Origin: Fistularia commersonii
Lineage: Eukaryota; Chordata; Actinopteri; Syngnathiformes; Fistulariidae
Assembly: GCA_037954325.1 (NCBI GenBank)
Contig: JBBMNZ010000030.1
Span: forward strand, 1,637,501-1,701,500
DNA length: 64,000 nt
Direction: 5' to 3'
The notes under the pieces are model-generated. The model saw nothing but the letters and a program-made list of their open reading frames with translations, searched no databases and was not told the DNA's origin. A program made the translations under genes and the position numbers. This document shows positions 44,571 to 57,200 of this stretch, piece after piece; position 1 is the first letter of the stretch; the number at the start of each line of letters is the position of its first letter.

Positions 44571-47500
44571 ACCTCATTCTTGTAACAGAACAGGCATTAA
44601 ATGGCATCACTTGACAACATTGCCAAGATGATCCCAGAAAAGTAGCAAAACCTACTTGGCTGAATTAAATATTAGCTGTATCGGGATTCTGATTGGACCT
44701 TAGCTCGTGGAAGCTGATTGTTAGCATTCTGCGTTACCTTACTTGACGGTATCGCAAATAATAACCGTTCTCTTAAACAACACTTCTCTTCAGCACAAGG
44801 TACTTCCTAGTTTACTTGACGGGACTACTGTCTCCTTAAGAAACGGTTGTTTTTGTGAAAATTGCTCATGTATCCCCAAATTTTCACATTCCGAGATTTA
44901 TTGGTTTTTCTTTTTTTTTCTTTTTGGGGATTTGCTTAAAAGCTCAGTCCCCTGGCTCAGCGGCTCCGTTCGGTTCTGGTTCTTTGGGCTGTTGGTGGTT
45001 CATCTGTCAAACTGCACCTTTTTGTCATTATCCTTCTCTTTGCTGTCAGACAGGATTTACAACGAGAAACACTCACGCAAAGCAAAGTCAAAAGTGACGC
45101 AATGCTTGGCCCAGCGCAGTCCTACTCCGGACCAACGTTGGATTTTATTTTTCTTTCTTTTTTTCTTGGCTAGAACATACAGAGAGCAGATGACTCTTAA
45201 ATTTTTATTTTTATATCCATACCTCTTCGACACATACCAGAGAAGATATTGAGCAGGAATTCAACCTTCTCCCGCTGTTTACCACCAGAAATACTCGAGT
45301 TCCTCTTCATGTATCTTCACGGTTTATAAATAAAAAGAACAATAATACCGTCCCGGTGCTTCACATTTGTAGTAAAAGCGTTTCACCGAAGAGGCCGAGC
45401 TTCCCGTCGAACGACGGCTACCGCCTTCCTGCAAGCGACCCATCGGAAACTAGGACGCTCTACTAAAATTTTGGTTTTACTAAAGGCCTCCGAGGAAGAC
45501 GCCGCTTCCTTTGGCGCCTGGTGCGACGGTCAACTCGGTCTCAGCTTCCCTTCCCTCCCGCCGGACCGACTCCAGCTCCAAGAGTCCTAATGATGTTCCC
45601 GTTCACGCTCCCCGTTCCCATCGTCCCTGCTTTTTCGCCACTCATCGCTATCCATCGGCCGTTCTGGTCGCCCCGTAGGGACGGTTAGCACGACATTTGG
45701 AGCGTAATTGTCGTTTATGTTTTGCAGTTTCGAAATTATATAACACATAATTGGGCTTTTCCTCCGTTCCAACAAGCAAAGCGCAGCTCCGCGGCTGACT
45801 TTTTTTTGGGGGGGGGGGGGATACAATCGGGAGGTACCTTATTGGAGCAAATGTACTAAATTGCATTACACTCCCACCACCAGAGATCGATATCTACTAT
45901 TACATCTCAGACAGAAAATTGAGTTTCCAAAGGTATTCGAACGCGTCTCAAACCCCGACGATGGAAACGAAACAGTCGCCTGGGTGAACTAGCAGAACTG
46001 TGCGGGAGGACAAGAAACCTTGTCCACGCCGGCTGCAGCCGAGGGCTGTTTTGACTGCGAGGACCTGGCAGGCGGAGATACGTCCCCTCGGATTTCAACT
46101 GGAGCAGGTCGGGGAGGAAATACCGCTGGCAAGGAGTGAGAACAGGCATGCCTCGCCTTTGACAGTCTGGATAAAACACTGGAGCGGTGCTTTAGGCGGA
46201 GATCGGCACATTGCTGTATGTTGCTGTAAGCTGTTAGCCCTCAAGGACAAGAGAGGGGATTTTGCCAAGCGATCCCATAGGTCCTTTATTGAGGCCGGGG
46301 TGGCATATCGCGTTGCCCTCCTGCCCACCCCACTCCTCTGTTTCCTCTTAGTGCGTTCACACACACCCAAACGGGAGAAACCCTTGAAGGCCTTCCAGCT
46401 TCAACATTTGGCCCATCTGGAAATAATTAAAGAGGGGAAAAGGTGGATGAGGTGGCCAGACCAATTTTCTCTGTCAAAGTCAGTGAGACCCACCCAAACT
46501 GTACGTGCGGACTCCTAGCTAACTCCCCGCAATCCCCCCGTGACACCACTCCTGCTTTGCTTCCCTGCTCAGCATCACATAATCATTCTTACTTCCAACT
46601 CCCGTCGCCTGACTTTTCACGTATCGCACTACTGGACGAGGTAAGGCGGCCGTCATTGGCGCACTTAACTTACGCGGCAGATTTACTTTACCGATTTCTA
46701 AAGGCCGAGTTTAGGGGAAATTCCGATTTGGGCTTTTTAAGGGACCGGACGAAGTACCGCAGGACCAGGACCTCTGCGTCCGTGTTCGTAATCGGCCTGG
46801 ATGTCGGGATGGAGCTGGAGTCGGATGGCGTCTGTCAAGACGGTTTCTACATCGTCACTGCTTCGTAGGCGTTTTAGCTTGAACTGCACCTTCACCTCAA
46901 ACGTGGACCGCTTACTGGCAGGACCAAAAAAAGAAGTTCCATGAGAAATCAGAGCAAATACAAGATTGGCCAATCCTACTCTGGCTACGAACTCAGTGTA
47001 CAACTCCAGGACCCATAATCCCGTCCCCTTGCCTGCAGATTCTGCAACAAAGCCTGAGTTTCTCTTACAGGCGATTCGGATGATCAACATAGAGTTGATC
47101 ACCCAAGCTTCGATCACTCAGGTCACGCCGATGTTCCTGAGGTTCAATATTCCCAGAATTGATCATTCTCAGGCCACAACTGCGGTTTAATATTTCCAGG
47201 CTTCAGTGTTCGGTTCAAACTTTGGTTTAATTTTTCCTTCTTTTTTTACAAACATCTATAAGTCGCTTTGGGCGAACCTCTATCGTACAATAAGATAGCG
47301 ATGGTCGCTAATATCTAGTCATTTGCTGACATTTCACACAACGATCCGTAAGGAGCTACTCATGGCTAACTTCCAAAGGTAACACATACCGTCTGTTTGG
47401 AACCAAACGATGTTGCATTCATCAAACCCTGACGGGACACAGTTTCTGTTCAGAGACGTTTGGATTGAGGAGGAACTAAGATTTAACTCTACAAAATGGC

Positions 47501-48879
47501 CAAATTTCAAGCCATCGCGGTTGCATTGTGCATACAAATCAAAAATATTCTGGCGCAGACGAGTAAACGGGGTATCATCTGCATAGTGACGAACGTTCCT
47601 AAGATAGCATATGGAACGTTGTGTGCGCGCTCCATGTATTGTCCAACGGATTAACAGCAAGTACTGCAGCAAAGGAAAACTTCTTATTTTGATGAAGGGC
47701 GGTTTAGAGTACATGCCCACTGGCCTCTGTCATCATCCGAAAAGCAAAGCATCCATAAATAGCGATTTGTCTGCTTCCAGCTGCCGCGCCATGTGCTCCC
47801 CAACAGCGTACGACAAAATTATTTACCGATTTGCGCAACTGCTAAACGTCAACAAAGCCTTTTGCCGTTTACGAGTCGCAGCCGAAAGCGCGGCGTGGTC
47901 AAAATCCAAAATGCGGGGGGGGAAAATTAGGAACTGGGGTGGAAACTTCTCAAAACGGAAGGCTCATCATCCTCCAGAACGTACATCCAGTTGTCCTCAA
48001 TTCAACCCTTTCTGAATTAGCATGACCGGAACAGTCTGTCTTTGGCTGCCGGTACACAAGCCTTACAAGCGGGAAAACAAACTCCGGAGCACGTTTTCAC
48101 GGTGGGATCAGAGGAAATTAAAAGATCCCCGAGCGGGGTCGAAGGTCATTGGAAGATAGCGTAGGAGATGGCGGAGCAGCGGAGAAGATTCATGGAGGAA
48201 AGCCGAAGGAAAGCGTCGGTTTATAGCTCGTCCACCGAGTCCCAGATCTCTGATCCCACACTGTCATCATACACAATGTCATGATGGATGTGATTTCATG
48301 GCGGCTCTAAGAGCGGCTTCCTGGGGAATCCCGGCATCTGGATCGCGTTAAGAGCGGATTTATGTTGAGCTAGCGAGGACGACGGCAGAAAAACAGCTGC
48401 AGCTCTGGCAGCTTTGGCGGAGCTCGTCCGTCGGGCTAGTGAACCGAGGGGAATTCGAAGCGGTCGGTATCGACACCCGCCGATAAAGTTACTCAGATCG
48501 GCGTCTATGAACAATCGCGATAGCGATCGGTAAAACCTGATTTCAACCCATTTCCCCGTGAAAAGTCATTTCTGTGCTGCTAATGCTAACACGAGCGGCG
48601 GGATGCGACCGGCTGTCAATCGAAAAGAACCCTGATGCGCGTCTGAAGGTGCAGGAGGTGCAGAAGGTGAGGATCCGTAGGAAAAGGTGGCGTCTCAGCC
48701 GACAGCGAGAGCAGTGACACGCTAGAGGAACCACAGCGGGAGAATTTCTCCAACGCCAGACGTAAAAGCACCTTCATGAACACTTGGTGTTACAGCCACA
48801 TGTGGGGAAACTGCTTGGAACTATTTCAAGCTGACTGTAGTTTTTAAGTATCCCTTCTCACTTACACAGCATAAACATA
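44571..48879. other. No gene recognised; several unexplained open frames
   Basis: Open frames include plus 46000-46518 (172 aa) and minus 47117-46737 (126 aa). The latter includes a coding-looking stretch, FEVKVQFKLKRLRSSDDVET (about 46840-46905), directly after a TGCCAG acceptor-like site. I recognise no family. A G run lies at 45809-45821. Confidence 0.35.
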
Positions 48880-49500
48880 TCTTTTTATAAATATATTAAT
48901 TGTTGTTGTATATTATCATAAAATATATGTATTTTTATTATGTTTTATTATTGATTTATTATGGCTATTATTATTAGTGTTGTTGTGTGTTATTATGAAA
49001 TATATTTTTTTTATTTATTCTTATGATTATTATTGTTATTGTTTATTATTTTTAATGCGTATTTTTTATGATCATTATTATGGATTATATATTTTTAATT
49101 ATTCTTATGATTATCATTGTTATTGTTTATTATTTTTAATATGTAATTTTATTATCATTATTATGACTATTGTTGTTGTATATTATTAGATATATATTTG
49201 TTATCATTATGATTACTACTACTGTTGTAAATTATGAAATGTATACATATATAGTTATCATTAGATTATTGTTCTTGTTATATATTATTTTTAAATATAT
49301 GATTTTTCTTATGAGCATTTTTATGATTGCTGTTTATTTCTTTTTTATATACATATAATTATCATTATTATGATTATTGCTCATTATTATTATTATATAC
49401 AATACATGGATATATGTAAATACATTTTATTATTATTATTATTGATGGAGTTTATAATAATAATTATTCTTAGAATATTATTATTATTTTTGTTTGTGTT
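48880..49500. repeat. AT-rich TTATTA-type degenerate repeat
   Basis: Composed of TTATTATTATTG, GTTTATTATTTTTAATGCG and similar units. A ~110-bp block (TTGTTATTGTTTATTATTTT) recurs at about 49032 and 49116. Confidence 0.85.
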
Positions 49501-50591
49501 ATTATTATTGTGTTATTTTGTGGCTCAATGTTAACTTTGGTGTTACCCAGCGGTACATAGGTGCTTTTAAAAACAGCTGGAATCACAGATCACCAAGCAA
49601 ACCAAAAAGTATTCCCTTTTTTGAGAATCCCTATTTTTGGGGCGCAAATGATGAGATTTTGAGTCCAAATCCAGTCAAAATGGCACAAAAATGATAAATC
49701 GAGGACTCCCACAGGAAAAGCAACCTTAGGAAACAATCAAAGCTGAGGATGTGACTCGGCTACGTAGAAAAGGCACGACGGCAGCACCCGGAGATACTGA
49801 ACATGAAGACCATCTCTTCAGGACTCAGACCTGACACCCCAACTCCTCCTCTCTCACCCCGTCCATCCGGTCGCTCACATTGCAGCGTTGAATTCGGGGT
49901 CGCGTTCAGGATGCGGAACCCTGCGCCCGACACGCCGCCTCCTGGAGTTCGGTGCCCCCTGGCATCGGAGGCCACAACCGGACGCCGACAGGACGGATAT
50001 CTTCACCGGAATCATCACTGCATGTGATGGGGGGGAAAACACAGCAGAGAAATTTTTGTGCCTTATCTCAGTGTGTGTGTGTGTGTGTGTGTGTGTCAGT
50101 CAGGTCAGACCTTATTTATAAAGCGGCGAATCACATTCCCCCATGAGCGAACGCTTGGCGGCGGCAGCATGGAAACACTGCCTGGGGAAACCCAGTGTGT
50201 GTGTGTGTGTGTGTGTGACACAGTGAGAGAAAGTTAATTAAACAATTTTGAATTCATATTGGCAGCAGGTCTCTTTTGGAATCCCATTATTATTAAAAAA
50301 AAGTCAGGTCATAACCGAGACCCTGGCGTTTCATGGGAACCCCTACGACGTTAACGCAAGTGGCATCTCACGCTGAAATCACGGCGGACGAACGACACGG
50401 GAAGACGGTTCCCCCGAAAATCCCCGAGGTTTTTTTTTTTTTTTGCAGGTGTGGAGGCGCAACCCAATCCGCTGCCACGCATGCATTAAGAAACATCAAG
50501 AATGTTGGAGAAAATTCAAACCACTGGAGTGTAATGTAACACAAACAAAGCAGCAGTCTTGAGTATAATAACTTAATTCTTCTCATTAGTG

Positions 50592-50638
<47 letters not shown>

Positions 50639-50765
50639 CTCTTACTCAAGGCAGCTGGACTTGATTCAAGGCTGGACATGTTGCATGCTGGAGGGAAACC
50701 TGCCCCCCTCCTGCTTTGACTCAAATGTCGCCCTCGTCTGTAACACAAGCAGACAGCGTGCAGGG

Positions 50766-50803
<38 letters not shown>

Positions 50804-51190
50804 ATGCAAAAGCTCTCACGCACGCCGTTCTCTTGAAACACAGATGGGAGATTCCATTTGGCAGATCTGAGCACAGATAAAACCAAGGAATAAGACGTAA
50901 CGGGAGCTCAGCAGTTTTAGCGCTTTTAGAAATGGATTTGTGAATTTTGGTCTAATTTATCGCTCACGTTTGCAGCTTCGACCGGCGGGTAATTCGAGCG
51001 GCAACCCCCGAATACCTGACCCTTACGTTCCTGACACACACACACACAGGTAGATACCGTGAAAGTGGGTCACAAAGTTTGGAATTCGCGACAACTGCGG
51101 CCCGTGAAGAGTCCGAGAACAGCCTCGGACGGACCCGAGGGTGGTGAACTTGATTCGTTGCGAAAGACGACGCGTAGAAATACAGCGGCT
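49501..51190. other. No gene recognised; four dinucleotide runs
   Basis: TG runs at 50069-50095, 50191-50217 and 50596-50636, and a CA run at 50767-50798. Frames crossing them are artefacts. Confidence 0.55.
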
Positions 51191-51193
51191 CCT

Positions 51194-51260
51194 TAAAATT
51201 CAAGATTTATTTTATTTGTCCAGAAGGCAATGAAATTATCTCAGGACCAACAACACTGTG
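51194..51260 (-). mobile_element. LINE 3' tail fragment
   Basis: Minus strand 'GGACAAATAAAATAAATCTT' then GAATTTT, a common fish LINE end. Its AATAAA should not be read as the end of a local gene. Confidence 0.55.
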
Positions 51261-51943
51261 TAGTTTGCTGTGGTAAAATATCACAAAGTGCCAATGGGGT
51301 CTTGACCCCGACAATCCAAAGAAATAAACCCAGTGTAAACATTAAAGCAGTTTTAAGCAGTTTGAGCATTTGAGATACAAATCGCTTTATATACGATACG
51401 ACTTTTACATGCCAGCAAACTTTATCCTTGAAATATGAAAAAAAAAAAATTCATGATATGAATAAAAGAGCGAGAAAAAAAAAAATCTAAATTCAAAATT
51501 AGAATAGGCTTCACGTCGCCGCCGCATCTTCTGAATCGGCGCCGCTCACCAACTTCACCTTGAAGAACAACTCGCAGCTTCCAGCATCTCTCAGCCACTT
51601 GGTCCAGGTGGTTATTATCTTTTATCTTTGTTTATTTCATTTTATTTTTTTATAATTATCATGGGCCCTAAGAAAGCAAGCGGTGGTCCCAGAAAGAAGA
51701 TATTACGGCTATTACGAAATAACAGCGAAGCACAAACGTGGTGTATAAGTGACCGATATCGCACGTGAATATAATCGCGATGCATCCACCATACGTACCG
51801 CGAATAAATTCATTTGTTTTTCTGTTATTTTGAGCGGGAAAAAAAATTATTTCAGATCCAAAAGAAAAAAAAAAAAAAAAAAAAATCAACGTACAAACCC
51901 ATTTCTGGAAGGAATTTAATTTTTATCTTTAGGGTCCACTATA

Positions 51944-52233
51944 CAGGACTGTCTCAGAAAATTTGTATATTGTGATAAAGTTCTTTATCTTCTGTAATTC
52001 AATTAAAAAAAAAGAAAATTACTTTTTCATGATATTCTAATATTTTGAGTGAGTTGTTTTTTGAGTTCTTAAGATGTAAGCCATAATCGGCAATATCAAA
52101 ATAACAAAAGGCTTGCAATATTTCAGTTGATTTGTAATGAATCCAGAATGTATGACATTTTTTGTTTTTGTAATTGTATTACAGAAGATAAAGATCTTTA
52201 TCACAATATTCAAATTTTTCGGAGACAGTCCTG
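51944..52233. mobile_element. 290-bp MITE with ~61-bp terminal inverted repeats
   Basis: Ends CAGGACTGTCTC and CAGTCCTG. The arms match over about 61 bp (GATAAAG, CTTTATCTTCTGTAAT) with a few mismatches and one indel. No coding capacity. A palindromic DNA-transposon derivative common in fish. Confidence 0.88.
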
Positions 52234-52355
52234 TGCACGTCGTACATCGTCCTTCATAGCACATTGTTGTGATTGCCTTCTCACAGTTTGAATTCTCTAT
52301 ATCTTCTATAGAAGGCTTATTTACTTTCCCCAAAACATATAAACATATACATTTA

Positions 52356-53041
52356 CAGCGGACCCTTGATACTTTGCGGTTCAGTTTTCGCTACTTCACA
52401 GATTTTTTTGGGTAGTTCAGTTCTCACGAGTTATCACTCTAAGTTTTTTTTTTTTTGCAGTATTTGAATTTTTTCTTCCATGAGGAAATAGCTATATTCG
52501 AGCCAAAGAAAAAAAAAAACAAAAAAAAAAAAACCTGTAAAAATAAAATTAAACTAAGATGAATTTTATAAAATAAATAAAATACGAGATCTCCTGAAAT
52601 GTGCTGGCGAGGAAGAGAAGCGACAAGAAAAGGAAGAAATCGAAGAGATCGGTCTCGAGCTCTAAAGGACTCGCAGCAAAAGCCCAGTAAAACATGTCGC
52701 AAGATCGGGACGAAGAATGTTTTTAAAGAAGAAAACGGCAGTAAAGCACAGGCCTGCTCAAAAGATGCCGTACCACCCGATAAACCAGCGCAAAAGAGTT
52801 GTAAAGCTCTAACAATTATCCAAAAGTGTTAAGTGTACTGTATAATAAGAGTGTGGGAAGCGTAATAGAGTTGATGGTGGGTTGATAAAAGTTAGCGGGA
52901 GGTTCGTAAAAGGTTGAGAGGCTCGTTGAAGGTTAATTTATCTGTAAATACCATCAAAATCATCACGTCTCTATTTTGCGGAAATTCACATTTCGCGGGG
53001 AGTCTTGGAATGTAACTCCCGCGAAAAGTGAGCCTCCATTG
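52356..53041. mobile_element. Third pogo/Tigger-type non-autonomous element
   Basis: Flanked by TA on both sides (52354-52355 and 53042-53043). Ends CAGCGGACCCTTGATACTTT and, inverted, CAATGGAGGCTCACTTTTCG, a loosely matching pair. Both contain the GCGG and TTTTCGC blocks of Tigger-type termini. The central frame 52599-52832 is basic, low-complexity and not a recognisable transposase. Confidence 0.6.
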
Positions 53042-53338
53042 TATCACATTTTAGCACCGGCTAGCGGTAGCAACCCTAGTTGAACCAATTCCAAGGAGGA
53101 AATGAAAATATGAACGTGCGCGACGGCTTAATCGGAATTTGTTGGGAGAAATTTAAGCCAACTTTGTAATTTGTAAGAAATTTAAGCCAAAGGCGACTCT
53201 TCGGTTACTACGGTTACCCTTCATTTACATCGTTTGATTTCTCCTCGCTTCCCCGAAACATGGAAGGCTAACCGCGCCCCCGGGCTAATGTCCGGATCCT
53301 CCACTTTACCCGGTGGAAAAACGCATGTCTTTAACTCA

Positions 53339-53403
53339 CATGAATCACCGTGACTTGCAAAGACCCCGGCGGAGGCGGCTAACACTGTCAAGAGAAGGAT
53401 CAT
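53339..53403 (-). CDS. Possible first coding exon with signal peptide
   Basis: Minus-strand ATG at 53403 opens MILLLTVLAASAGVFASHGD, a convincing secretion signal, followed by a consensus GTGAGT donor. It starts about 110 nt beyond the stx12 polyadenylation signal, so it would be the next gene on the same strand. No second exon was identified; a MITE and a Tigger element fill the next 1.4 kb. Hydrophobic short frames arise by chance, so this is tentative. Confidence 0.3.
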
Positions 53404-53499
53404 CCGTCAGAAAGAGTCCTTACGTAACGGCCGTCTCCCCTTTTGAGGTTTCCTGCGGGCGAAAACAAGCCGATCACTGAAGACTTCAGAGCAGCAGCG

Positions 53500-54143
53500 T
53501 CCAGTGTTTAAGACATTTATTCCACGTACGGACAGGAGTCATAGAAATGAATTAAAAATGTTGCCTGACTAAGCGGAGTTGTACTTCTGGGAACCCAGAA
53601 GGCGGAGCAGTGCCATATTTACACCACTGGATTGAACTTGTACAGTTAAATCTTTTAGGACCTTCATTTTACAACATGTACACAAACAAACGCCGCCTGG
53701 AGCCTTCTGGTCCCGTGAACTCAAACTGTTTTACACACACATGCGCGCGCACACACACACACACACACACCTAAAAACCACACATTCTACTCATTCGGAA
53801 ATCATAGATGATATTTGGACATTTGGAATACAGTGACAGATAGTGTTAGTGCAGTAAATTATATATTTAACAAGGCTAAGTAGGAATCTAAGATCCGACA
53901 CCACCGTCGTCCACATCCTGTCTCTTTAAATAGTTTTTTTCTCTTTTTTTTCATAAGCTATTTTACAAAAAAAAAAAAAAAAAAAAAAAAGAGCGATCAG
54001 TTCAGATGGGTGTTTGCTCTCCTCGGGCCCCGGCCCGTCGGCCCCTCGGGCCCCTCGGGCCCCTCGGGACCCTCCGGCGCTGATCTTGTGACTCCGGGCA
54101 GGTGCTTGCAGGCGGGCGGGGGAGTGAAATACGGCGGCGAGAC
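53500..54143 (-). other. Presumed 3' UTR of stx12
   Basis: Between the stop and AATAAA. Contains a CA run (53751-53770), a T run on the minus strand (53969-53990), and GGGCCCCTCG triplicate units near 54040-54065. Confidence 0.5.
53516..53521 (-). terminator. Polyadenylation signal of stx12
   Basis: TTTATT on plus (AATAAA on minus), about 620 nt after the stx12 stop. Confidence 0.6.
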
Positions 54144-54236
54144 TCATTTGGTGCTGTAATAGATGATGAGGATCAGAATGGCCAGAACGATGGAACAAAC
54201 CATGGCCAGGATGCACATCTTCTTCCGGGATTTTTG
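54144..54236 (-). CDS. stx12: stx12 last exon: membrane anchor
   Basis: Acceptor TTTTAAAG; codes QKSRKKMCILAMVCSIVLAI, then a further hydrophobic stretch to IIYYSTK and TGA (54146-54144). The KSRKK basic patch precedes the single transmembrane helix. Confidence 0.95.
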   Translation of the reverse strand, partial: QKSRKKMCILAMVCSIVLAILILIIYYSTK

Positions 54237-57200
54237 CTTTAAAAAAAGAAAAGAAAAAAAAATGAATGAAAAAAAAATTTAACGTGAGAAAAATAATTTT
54301 CCATCCCATTTGCTTTGTTTAAAAGGATTCACTTTTTTTTTCCAAATTTTTTCACAAATGTCTTTTATTTTCAAGCAACTTTCTTAATATTTTAACTACA
54401 AGCCCTGAAGATATTTATTAATTTAAATTAATTTTGTGGTCAATGTCTTCCCACTTTGCAATTTCCCATCATTTTTAAGACATTTTCGGAGTCATTTTCA
54501 ATTGATGCAACATTATTCTATTTCCTTATTCACATGATTTAATAAAGAGTATTAAGTTATGCATTCTTTGTTTTAATGGCAATTACTGATTTATGCATTT
54601 TAATCATTGTGGGTTTTTTTTCTCCATGTTATGACCTATTTTTTATTTTCATTTTCTATAATATCTCCCTGAAAATAAAATGAGGAATAGATTGCGAATA
54701 TATTGCTTAAACCATAGTTGTCAAACTCTGGCCCACTGGCCAAATTTGGCCCACAGTGGAATTATATTAGCCCAAGAAGCCAGACCAAGTGACTACTAGA
54801 GCTGGCCTGCCGCTAATCTAGCCTACAGCGCATGTACTGCTAAAACTACAAATCCCAGAATGAGTGAACATTTGCCAGAACGTGAACATTTTTTTAACAG
54901 GGATGAAAAGAAGGTGGAGAGAGACGAAGATAATGAGACAAAAGAAAGTCACCCGAAAGCTAAGACGAGGAAATATGGCGAAGCGAATGTAGCGCTTGGC
55001 TTCACTGGGACGACAGCGGGAGACGAGGAAACTTAACACTTAAAATCTTTTCTGTTACTGACTAAAAACATTACATTACATTGCATTTGGCAGACGCTTT
55101 TATCCAAAGCGACTTTCAATAGATAATGATAATAAAGTTATTCTTTGTTGTAAGTTGAACTCTAATTCTGTCTTTTTTTGTTTTCTTTAATGTTAACAAG
55201 GATATGATTTTAAGCAGAGGTTTACTTATAACAATATTATAGACAAATGATATTATTTATAGTCGCGGCGGAGAATGGGGAGGCGCGAATTGTTTTCTTC
55301 TTGCTGGGGGGGCGTAACAGAAAATAATTGAGAAGCACTGCCTTATGCTAGCACTGGCGCCGAGCGACCCCGAAAGACGGACAAAATAAAGGCAGAAAAC
55401 CGAATTTTGCATGTGTGCAATATCAAGTTATACATTATATAGTGTTGAGCTTTGCTTGTTCCATATTCACTTTTTGACCAAAAGTTGTTTGGGTCCAAAA
55501 GGTTCATTGTTCTATCTTTTTCGTTTTCAGTAAATATCAATGTCGGCCCGCGACTTTGTCCGAAATGTTAAATTTTTTGCCCGCCGTGTATTTGAGTTTT
55601 CCACCCCCGGCTTAAAGGAAACATCGCTAAAGAGAGAGTAACATCACAAAAGCTTCTTTTCCTCCTTCCAATCGATGTGTTTAAGGAGGCCTGCAAACTC
55701 CTCAGATTCCAATCACTGCCTCTCCAGATGCAGGAAAACTGCATTTGTCTTGAATCCTGAGCTGCAGAGTCATTTATCACTGCTAGCATTTCGTGTCTCG
55801 ATGCCAACGCTGGCGCTGAACCGCCTCCGAGGCTTTGTCACACATATTAGGACTTCTCCATCCCGAACCGTGACCTGCTGCGGCTGTTGTTGACGTGCCG
55901 CTGTAACCGTGGCGACCGATCGCAGACTTCGCGGAAATATTGACGCGCTCCGTTGCTGAGCGTCGCTATTAATCCGGGCAACCATTTTAATCTTTTACTA
56001 GATCTCAGTCATTCCCTCCAATGGGCCTGACTTTTCAATCCCGTACGGTTCGGGGCGTTTGAGCGCGGCCAAACCGGTTACGGAAATCCCGGTGTTGAAA
56101 CATGAAGCCACGACGCGTGCAGAAAAACTAAAGGGAACTCCGTGAGTCGGATTTTCAGCGAGTGAATTTAGCGTTAAGTGAGGATCGGGAGTGATTCGTG
56201 ATCTTCTCATCGTTGACCGATGTTTGTGCTTCGTTGTGTTCATTGTTTTGCGTGAGCTTTTAATGGAGGCACACTCACTTGGTAGTAGGCGGCTCTCTGG
56301 AGCTGCTCGGTTCCTCGCTCCACATGGACTTCGGCGTTCTCCACGTTTGCCTCGATGCTGTCTGTAAACAGGATAAATTATCGGTTTCATTTGTGTCGGC
56401 TTCAGTCGGCCATGGCTTTCTGGGGGGAAAAAAAAAAAAAAGAAGAGAAGTTTCTCACCGATCATCTCCCCCTGGTCGTGGATCATCACCGCCAGATCCT
56501 TGAAGATCTGGTTGACGTCCATGATGTCAGACTAGAGTTGCACAAAGACATGTAGTTGAAGCGGCGGCGCGGCGAGCTTGCGTTAGCTTGGGGGAAAGGA
56601 GCGGCGCCTGACCTCCAGCTGTCGGATGTTGGTTTCTCGCTCCTTGATGAGCTCCAGGTCCTCCTCGGTGATGGCCGCCTCCTCGGCCTGGGTGGTCATC
56701 TGACCCCAGTCCTCCTGACTTCACGCGGCCGAAGACGGAAAAGGGCTTCGTTACTAGACGCTAAAATTCTAATCCTGCTCGCGTGTTTAATTGTTTTTTT
56801 ATTCCTCAAACAACTGGAGAAAAGCAAAGCTCTGACGAATGACGATCGCTTACTTGTCGAAAGAAACCAGCTTTTCATCTCGGACGTTTTCTTCTGCCTG
56901 GAACAGAGAGAGTCAGATCATGTGGGTAGAAATGGACAGTCACACACACTGAAGGACGGCCCTATGAGTACGATATTTACCGGAATATTAAACGCACCTA
57001 AATATAAGCCGCGACGGCTAAAAATAAACAAATAACTATAAATGTACATATTCAGCATTCATCATTTACCGCAATCCTGGTGCATTTATCATTTTGAAAA
57101 CGACTGTACTTGCTTTGAAATGAAGTAATTCATTTCTTTGTTTTCTTAGTAATAACAGTGAATAAGTACTAAATAATACTTAATCAATAATAGTAAATTA

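Noticed and set aside
46000..46518. 172-aa plus-strand frame
   Set aside because: Overlaps opposite-strand frames and shows no family features. Without conservation data it cannot be called a gene.
51194..51260. AATAAA as the 3' end of a gene following stx12
   Set aside because: The sequence matches a common fish LINE tail, so the signal more likely belongs to the repeat.
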